From Orientallactaga sibirica (taxonomy: Eukaryota > Chordata > Mammalia > Rodentia > Dipodidae), in NCBI GenBank assembly GCA_036365145.1, contig JAEOAD010000699.1, positions 10,389,001 through 10,453,000 on the forward strand: a stretch of 64,000 bases of DNA, written 5' to 3'. The notes below the pieces were generated by a model. It saw only the letters and a list, made by a program, of their open reading frames with translations. It did no database searches and was not told where the DNA came from. A program made the position numbers and the translations under genes. Below, one piece after another: positions 59,295 to 64,000 of this stretch (the stretch's first letter is position 1; each line of letters opens with the position of its first letter).

Positions 59295-59800
59295 TTTCCC
59301 TTCTTTCTTTTCTTTTCTCTCTCTCTTTTTTTTGTTTTGTTTTGCTTTTTGCCACCTCAAGACAAATAACAGTATGTCGCCGGCTCCGTGGGCTCGTGCT
59401 GCAGAGCAGGCCGGCGCGGGACTCTGCTGAGGGGCGCGGGCCGGCGGGCTCGACCGCCCCGGGGCCGCGCGGAAGGCCGGCGGGCGGGCGGGCGGGCGGG
59501 CGGCGTGCGCGGGCGGCGGCGGCGCTCACACCAGGGCGCGGGCCCGGCCGTCAGCCCCCCGCCCCCCGGGCGTCGCCCGCCGCCTCAGGCCCCGGCGCCC
59601 GCGCCCCGCGCCGCGCGCGCCTCGAGGACGGGCCTGGAGCGTGGGGCCCGGCGCCGCCGAGTTGAGCGAGCAGGCGAGCGAACGAGCGAGCGAGCGCGAG
59701 GCAGCGAGACAAAGATAACCCGGGAGGCGGAGGCAGGCGGGGGGGGCGGGGGCAGGCGGGGAGGGAGGCGGGCGGGGAGCGAGGGGGCGGCGGCGGCGCG
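59295..59800 (-). other. MAP4K4: MAP4K4 5' leader (5'UTR), 5' limit uncertain
   Basis: Directly upstream of the ATG the sense strand is an unbroken purine tract (59295-59333), then an A-rich CAAAA-type stretch to about 59352, then very GC-rich sequence. There is no ATG on the sense strand between 59295 and about 59960, so the leader is free of upstream ATGs whichever start site is used. The upstream limit is inferred from a TATA-like element and GC boxes; no transcript data are visible. Confidence 0.6.
59482..59500 (+). repeat. (GGGC)n tandem, G-quadruplex motif
   Basis: Five GGG runs separated by single C residues lie on the plus strand, which is the template strand for MAP4K4, about 190 bp upstream of the ATG. 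The transcript would carry the C-rich complement. Confidence 0.7.
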
Positions 59801-59923
59801 GAGGAGGGGAAACGGGACACCAAAAATATATTCTGACGAGGGAGAAAACAGCTCCCCCTCGGCTCCTCCGGCAGGAAAACCGGGCGGAAGCGGACTCACA
59901 CCCCCCGGAGCCCGGGGCGGGGA
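59743..59923. promoter_or_regulatory. GC-box (Sp/KLF-type) cluster
   Basis: Matches to GGGGCGGGG occur at 59743-59752 and 59914-59923, with further G-rich boxes (GGGCGGGG, GGGGGCGG) at about 59770-59790. Spacing is compatible with start sites around 59.7-59.85 kb. Motif reading only. Confidence 0.5.
59821..59831 (-). promoter_or_regulatory. TATA-like / AT-rich element in the CpG island
   Basis: On the minus strand the sequence reads AATATATTTTTG, an isolated AT-rich element inside GC-rich DNA between two GC boxes. If used as a TATA box it would place a start near 59795. It also resembles a MEF2/CArG half, so its role is open. Confidence 0.25.
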
Positions 59924-60436
59924 GGGAGGCGCGGGGCGCGGCGCTCGCCGCGTGAATATTCATCAGGGGTGGGGCCGAACAATGGCCGGGCGGCGGGCGG
60001 CGCGGGCACCGGCCGGGACGCGACGTGGGGCGCCCGGGGTGGGGCCTCGGCCCCCGGCCCCGCACGGCACTGCCCGGCGCTCGCTCGGCGATGCGGGGCT
60101 TGGAGCAAGGCCGACGGCGACTTCCCCGAGAGCCGCCCGGGGCACGGAAACGCCCCTGCCTCGCTCTCACAATGAATGAAAGGACCTTGACCTGGATCCC
60201 GAAGCCCAGACGCGACCACCTCGGGTCGCCCCTGGGAGAGGGTGTGTCGCGGCGGCGCAGGGCTCTAAGGGGACGCCTGCGGGATGCACCCGTGCAGGAT
60301 AGGGGACCCCCCTCCCTTCACCCATCTCTCCCCACCCACCACCACCTCCTCCGAATAATACACTCTTTTTGGTTTTTGTTGTTGTTGTTTTGCTTTGTTT
60401 TTTTGTTTTTGTTTTTGTTTCTAGGTTTTTTGTTTG

Positions 60437-60574
60437 TTTTTTGAGGCAAGGTCTCACTCTTGTCCTGGCTGACCGGGAACTCTCTCTCTAGCTCTAGGCT
60501 GAAATTCAGGTGCAACCCTCCTACCTCTGACTCCCTACTGCTAACAATAAACGCGGATGCCACCACGCCCGGCC
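60437..60574 (-). mobile_element. B1 SINE at the upstream edge of the CpG island
   Basis: A T/G-rich reversed tail (60365-60440) precedes ttgaggcaaggtctcactct; body diverged, ending gccaccacgcccggcc. Imperfect TSD aataatacactctt / aatagtatactctt. Confidence 0.85.
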
Positions 60575-60589
60575 CCAATAGTATACTCT

Positions 60590-61518
60590 TGAGACCCTCA
60601 TTTCCGTTTTCAGTATGCGGTTTTCTTTTCCTTATTCTTCCTTTCCAGGTTAAATTTGTAGCATGGTTGTAGTTGACTGTCTACTGAATCTGAACAGTTC
60701 CTGTATTTGCCTACTGTGTTACTGACAGCTCTTGGTGGGTAAGCCCTGGGTTTGGGGGCCTGCAACCCTGTACAGGTGTATAGTGCTTAAAGATCACCAG
60801 CAAGCTGAAGCTTGCAGTTTCATCAATTCATCAGTAGCACACTGTCGCACCAACCAAATAGCCTTTAGTGCCTCCCTGTTACCTGATGCAGGTAGTCTGT
60901 CAAACATGTGTTCCTCCCACTGACCAGAAAGGACTGTAATAAAAACACCCCAGTTTAAGATTTAGGAGGTCTGGAACGGACCTTACAAGTTCTTAGAAAA
61001 GCCAAAGTCCATCTCCATTAGCAATCTATAACATTTCTATACCCATCCACTCCCCTCCACCAACACACTCTGTGCTGAGTGCTTTGCACAGTATCCAATT
61101 CACCACCCTATGGCAAGGAAACCATATACTGCAAGTTATAAACCCAAGCCCTCGAAAGCCTAGCTTAAAAGGAAGTAGAGATGCTCTTCAGGTCAGCCTA
61201 GTCCCAAAATCCAAGCCTGATTCAACTAAGTTGGTCTGCTGTGACCAGAAAATATCTAAGCACTCCCCTGCTTCCTAAGAATTTACTCTCTAAGTCTTCT
61301 GAGCCTTTTGATATGAGACTTTCTGGTAAGGTTAAAATATATTCAGGGACTTCTTACATTGATTGATCAGGAAATTAACAGTAATTAGCATTTATGAATT
61401 CATTACTGTTTTTAAGTGGTTTTGATTTTTACTGAAGGTTTACATGGAACTAGACTGGTACACAACTCTGAACTTTCAGACCATATTAATGATAATATTT
61501 AAAAGAAGACAAATTGCA
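60590..61518. other. Upstream flank, mostly unique
   Basis: No gene or promoter of a neighbouring locus was recognised on either strand. Confidence 0.5.
61066..61130 (-). mobile_element. MIR-like fragment
   Basis: ctctgtgctgagtgctttgc...caccctatggcaaggaaac resembles reversed MIR; weak. Confidence 0.4.
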
Positions 61519-61731
61519 GGGGGTGGCTGGAACAATAGTTACAGCAGTTAAAGGTGCTTTCTTGCAAAGCCTGAAGACCCAGGTTCAAGTCCCCAGTGTC
61601 CATGTAAAGCTAGATGCACAAAGAGGTGCAAGCATCTGGAGTTCACTTGATTAGCAGGAGGCCTTGGCGTGTCCATATACTCCTCTCTACTCCCCCCCAA
61701 CTCTCTCAAGTAAATAAATATTTAAAAATAA
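61519..61731 (+). mobile_element. B2-type SINE (short form), diverged
   Basis: ggggtggctggaacaatag head, B box ggttcaagtcc, aagtaaataaatattt tail. Confidence 0.8.
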
Positions 61732-61738
61732 TAAAAGA

Positions 61739-62032
61739 GGGCTGCAGAGATGGCTTAGTGGTTAAGGCACCTGCCTGCTAAGACTAAGAACGCTGGTTCC
61801 AATCTCCAGAGGTTCCAATCTCCAGGTCCCACGTTTAGCCAGATGCAAAGTGACGCAAGGGCGCAATGCCGCACTTGCCCACAAGGGGGCGCACACATCT
61901 GGATTTCGTTACAGCAGCTGAGAGACTGCTGGTGTGCCCATCTCTATCTGTCTCCCTCTCCCTCTCTGTCTGTCTGTCTCTCTCTGTGTCTCTCTCCCAA
62001 AATAAATAAAATAATAAAAAAATTTAAAAAGT
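61739..62032 (+). mobile_element. B2-type SINE (long form) with duplicated B box
   Basis: Inserted into the tail of the preceding B2; exact 15-nt TSD aaaaataataaaaga (61724-61738 / 62033-62047). ggttccaatctccag occurs twice (61795-61809, 61811-61825). CTCF-like core at 61879-61892. Confidence 0.93.
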
Positions 62033-62240
62033 AAAAATAATAAAAGATTACAAATTGGGCTCAAACAACATCCTGTCGTTTACATATGTTACCTCATTAT
62101 TCATCACGTTAGCTTTGAAGAATACTCCTGATTTTCTTACTTTACACATTGGGAAACCAAATCTAAAGATATTAACTTGCTCGGTGTGCACAATTCATAA
62201 ATCCCAGTGGCCCACCTCATACCCTCCCACCCTACCTGTC

Positions 62241-62630
62241 TGTGATAGTTTGTTTGAATGCATGTACCCCATAGACTCAGGTGTTTTATTAAAGCTTGTA
62301 CCTTGGTTCTCCAGCAGTCTGGCTGGAGGAGGTGTTATTGGGAGTGGATCCTAGAGTCCAGCCCTAAGGTGTTACTGGGGTAGATCTTAATTCCCGAAAA
62401 AAAGATATGCAAAGAGATCTGAGGGGAGGGAGTCCTGCTTGTTGCCAGTTTGTGCTTGCTGCTTTTGGTTTTTGCTGGCTGTTTGATTTTCTCTGCTTGA
62501 ATGTATGAAAGCAGCTTCTGCCATTGATGGAATTTCCCCCAGACCTGTAAGTTTGAAATAATTCCTTTCCTCCCCTAAACTGTGTCCCGTTTGGATGTTC
62601 ATCCCAACAACATGGAAACTGACTACAACA
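62241..62630 (+). mobile_element. MaLR-type solo LTR
   Basis: TGTGATAGTTTGTTTGAATG start, gtttgaaataattcc near the poly-A region, GACTACAACA end; flanks ctgtc / ctgtt form a 5-bp TSD with one change. Confidence 0.82.
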
Positions 62631-62984
62631 CTGTTCAAATTTCCTCCTTCTTTTCAACCCAGCTCAGAACCACCTTCTTACTGTATCCTTTCTCTTTAAC
62701 TCTCTGTCCCACTAAGCTGCTATTGCCTATATCACCATTGGGACAGTTACTTCCCACTTTCAAGTGAATATTTGTTTTTGAAAGAGCCTCCTAGTGCAAG
62801 GCACTGGCTTGGCCCGCGCTCAGGATATCAGAAAGAGTATCTCACTGTATCCTCAGAGAGCTTACAGTTTAGAAATGAGCCCAAGACAGTTTCATAAATA
62901 CCCGTAGCATAAGCAGAATATTGTAAGTTCCAGCTAGATGGAAAGATCACTAAACAGGTCACTGTTAAATATACAGGATTTAGC

Positions 62985-63085
62985 AAAGCTGAACTGGGTT
63001 TGAACCCCAATTCTATTATCATTTGTGCAATCTTGTTTCTGTTGCTTAACTTCTCAGCCTATTTCCTCTACAATATACTAGATGA
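62985..63085 (+). mobile_element. MIR fragment
   Basis: ctgggtttgaaccccaatt...gttgcttaacttctcagcct follows the MIR core. Confidence 0.65.
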
Positions 63086-63578
63086 AGACAGGTGATAAGA
63101 GCAAGTAAGCAACTGCCTTTGAAAGTGGAGGATCCTTAGTGGGATGGGAAAGTGGTAGGAGGAACAGAAGAGGTCAGTGGGACAGGAATATGATCAAATT
63201 ACAGTATATTCATGTATTAAAGTTCTCCATAAAAATGTAAAAACAAATAAAATACCTAAAGAGCAAGAATACAGGTCAGGGTAGTAAGGCCTGGTGACCA
63301 AATGCAAAAGGTCCTGGGATGAAAAATTCTCCAGTTGACAGAGGATGGGATTGAGAAGGCAACATAAATAAAAGGTAGAAAACTTGCTTGTGTTTCAGAA
63401 CCTTATGCATACTTGCAAGCATGTTATCAGAACAAAGGATAAGAATTAATGCAACAGTTACATCTGCCCAGCTAGAAACTTCACTCCAGTTCCAAGGGTA
63501 GGGGGCTATGTTTTTAATGCACACTTGTATTGGCTTGGGCAGTCACAGCTAAATACTAGGTACTGGGTGTCATAAGTA

Positions 63579-63886
63579 TGGTAGTCACCCTTATTCATGC
63601 CTTCATTTTCTGAGGTTTCAGCTAGCCAAGACTACCTCAGTCTGAAACATTAAATGGGAAAGTCCAAAATTTCATGTTTTAAACAACAAATTATAGTATG
63701 TTATCACTGCTCTTCTTTGTTATTTATTGTTAATCTGCCACTGCCTAACAAACTTTTATCATAGTTTTGTATAGGAAAAGAATATTTCATATGTGTGTGT
63801 ATCACCCACACAGTTGGGTACTATACACATTTTCAGGTATCTGATGAGGAGCTTGTAACTTACCTCCACAGATAAGGGGGTTGTTA
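63579..63886. mobile_element. DNA transposon relic with terminal inverted repeats (Tigger-like)
   Basis: Left end tggtagtcacccttattcat and the reverse complement of the right end (taacaacccccttatctgtg) are inverted copies, and TA dinucleotides flank both ends (63577-63578, 63887-63888). Internal blocks (ttgttatttattgttaatct, aacttttatcatag) recall Tc1/mariner-Tigger-type non-autonomous elements. About 308 bp; no transposase. Confidence 0.6.
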
Positions 63887-63894
63887 TAACAAAA

Positions 63895-64000
63895 ATTTAT
63901 TTTCTTTTTTTAAAAGAAATTTTCTATATTTTTATTTATGCGTTAAGAGAGAGAGGAGAGAGTGAATATGGGCTCACCAGGGCCTCTTACTGCTGCAAAT
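63895..64000 (-). mobile_element. B2-type SINE (short form), cut by the window end
   Basis: Reversed tail, GA-rich part and gggctcaccagggcctctta; the head lies beyond 64000. Confidence 0.8.

Larger units (their letters stand above)
1..59800 (-). other. MAP4K4: MAP4K4 gene, 5' part (partial; continues beyond position 1)
   Basis: Seen: two consecutive coding exons on the minus strand encode the unmistakable N-terminus of MAP4K4, joined by consensus splice signals, within a CpG island. No other exon of the kinase, linker or CNH domains was recognised between 1 and 58872. Known: MAP4K4 is a cytoplasmic Ste20-type Ser/Thr kinase upstream of JNK signalling, involved in cytoskeletal and adhesion control, with a long first part of the gene in mammals. 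Inferred: the transcription start lies near 59.8 kb (uncertain by a few hundred bases), and the leftmost 58.9 kb is intron 2. All repeats listed below that interval are therefore intronic. Confidence 0.85.
59010..60320. promoter_or_regulatory. CpG island promoter of MAP4K4
   Basis: Base composition changes abruptly to very high G+C with dense CpG, unlike the AT-rich flanks. It covers exon 1, most of intron 1, the leader and about 500 bp further upstream. It holds several GC boxes, a (GGGC)n run, a GAGC-rich tandem stretch (59663-59700) and a small AT-rich core near 59953. Island promoters of this kind usually start transcription at several positions. Long open frames on both strands here reflect lack of stop codons in GC-rich DNA. 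Confidence 0.85.

Noticed and set aside
58612..59529. 305-codon minus-strand frame spanning the MAP4K4 exons
   Set aside because: It begins at GTG, reads exon 1 in the wrong frame, runs through intron 1 and past the exon 2 donor. Only the exon 2 part is real protein.
59030..60444. Long R/G/A/P-rich frames on both strands (211, 263, 214, 139 codons)
   Set aside because: Chance absence of stops in CpG-island DNA; no domain, mutually overlapping, and no sign of a divergent gene.

Overview
The window is mammalian nuclear DNA, almost certainly from a rodent. It is packed with 7SL-derived B1 SINEs, tRNA-headed B2-type SINEs, B4-type SINEs, L1 LINEs and MaLR-type LTRs. The exact B1 and B2 dialect (B1 with a 'GAGGCCACCCTGAGACTACA' core; B2 with a GGGCTGGAGAGATGGCTTAG head, a CATCTGGAGTTCGTTTGCAG body and a CT-rich, AAATAAA tail) is the one I associate with jerboas (Dipodidae, e.g. 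Jaculus). That species assignment is from memory and unverified.

There is one real gene, on the minus strand: MAP4K4 (Ste20/GCK-IV kinase). Coding exon 1 (59238-59294) and coding exon 2 (58873-58938) are separated by a 299-bp intron. They sit in a CpG island (about 59010-60320) that holds the promoter and 5' leader. Everything from position 1 to 58872 is read as the first part of the very large second intron; no further coding exon was recognised in it. From about 60330 to 64000 is sequence upstream of the promoter.

The intron is a layered record of insertions. The oldest layer is MIR, L2, MER5, L1M and MLT1 remnants. Above it are L1/HAL1-like ORF1 remnants, a 5'-truncated L1 (9574-11415) and a nearly end-to-end but internally deleted L1 (20884-25340) that split a B1 and carries about 90-bp 5' monomers. 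Next come several MaLR solo LTRs, and finally many B1 and B2 copies, often with clean target-site duplications (TSDs). Upstream of the promoter lie a B1, two abutting B2s, a MaLR LTR, a MIR and a DNA transposon with terminal inverted repeats.

I found no unknown multi-gene system. The points most worth a second look are CTCF-like cores carried by one B2 subfamily, the short-monomer and internally deleted L1, a B2 with a duplicated B box, the weak-looking exon 2 splice donor, and the ATG-free, purine-tract 5' leader of MAP4K4.
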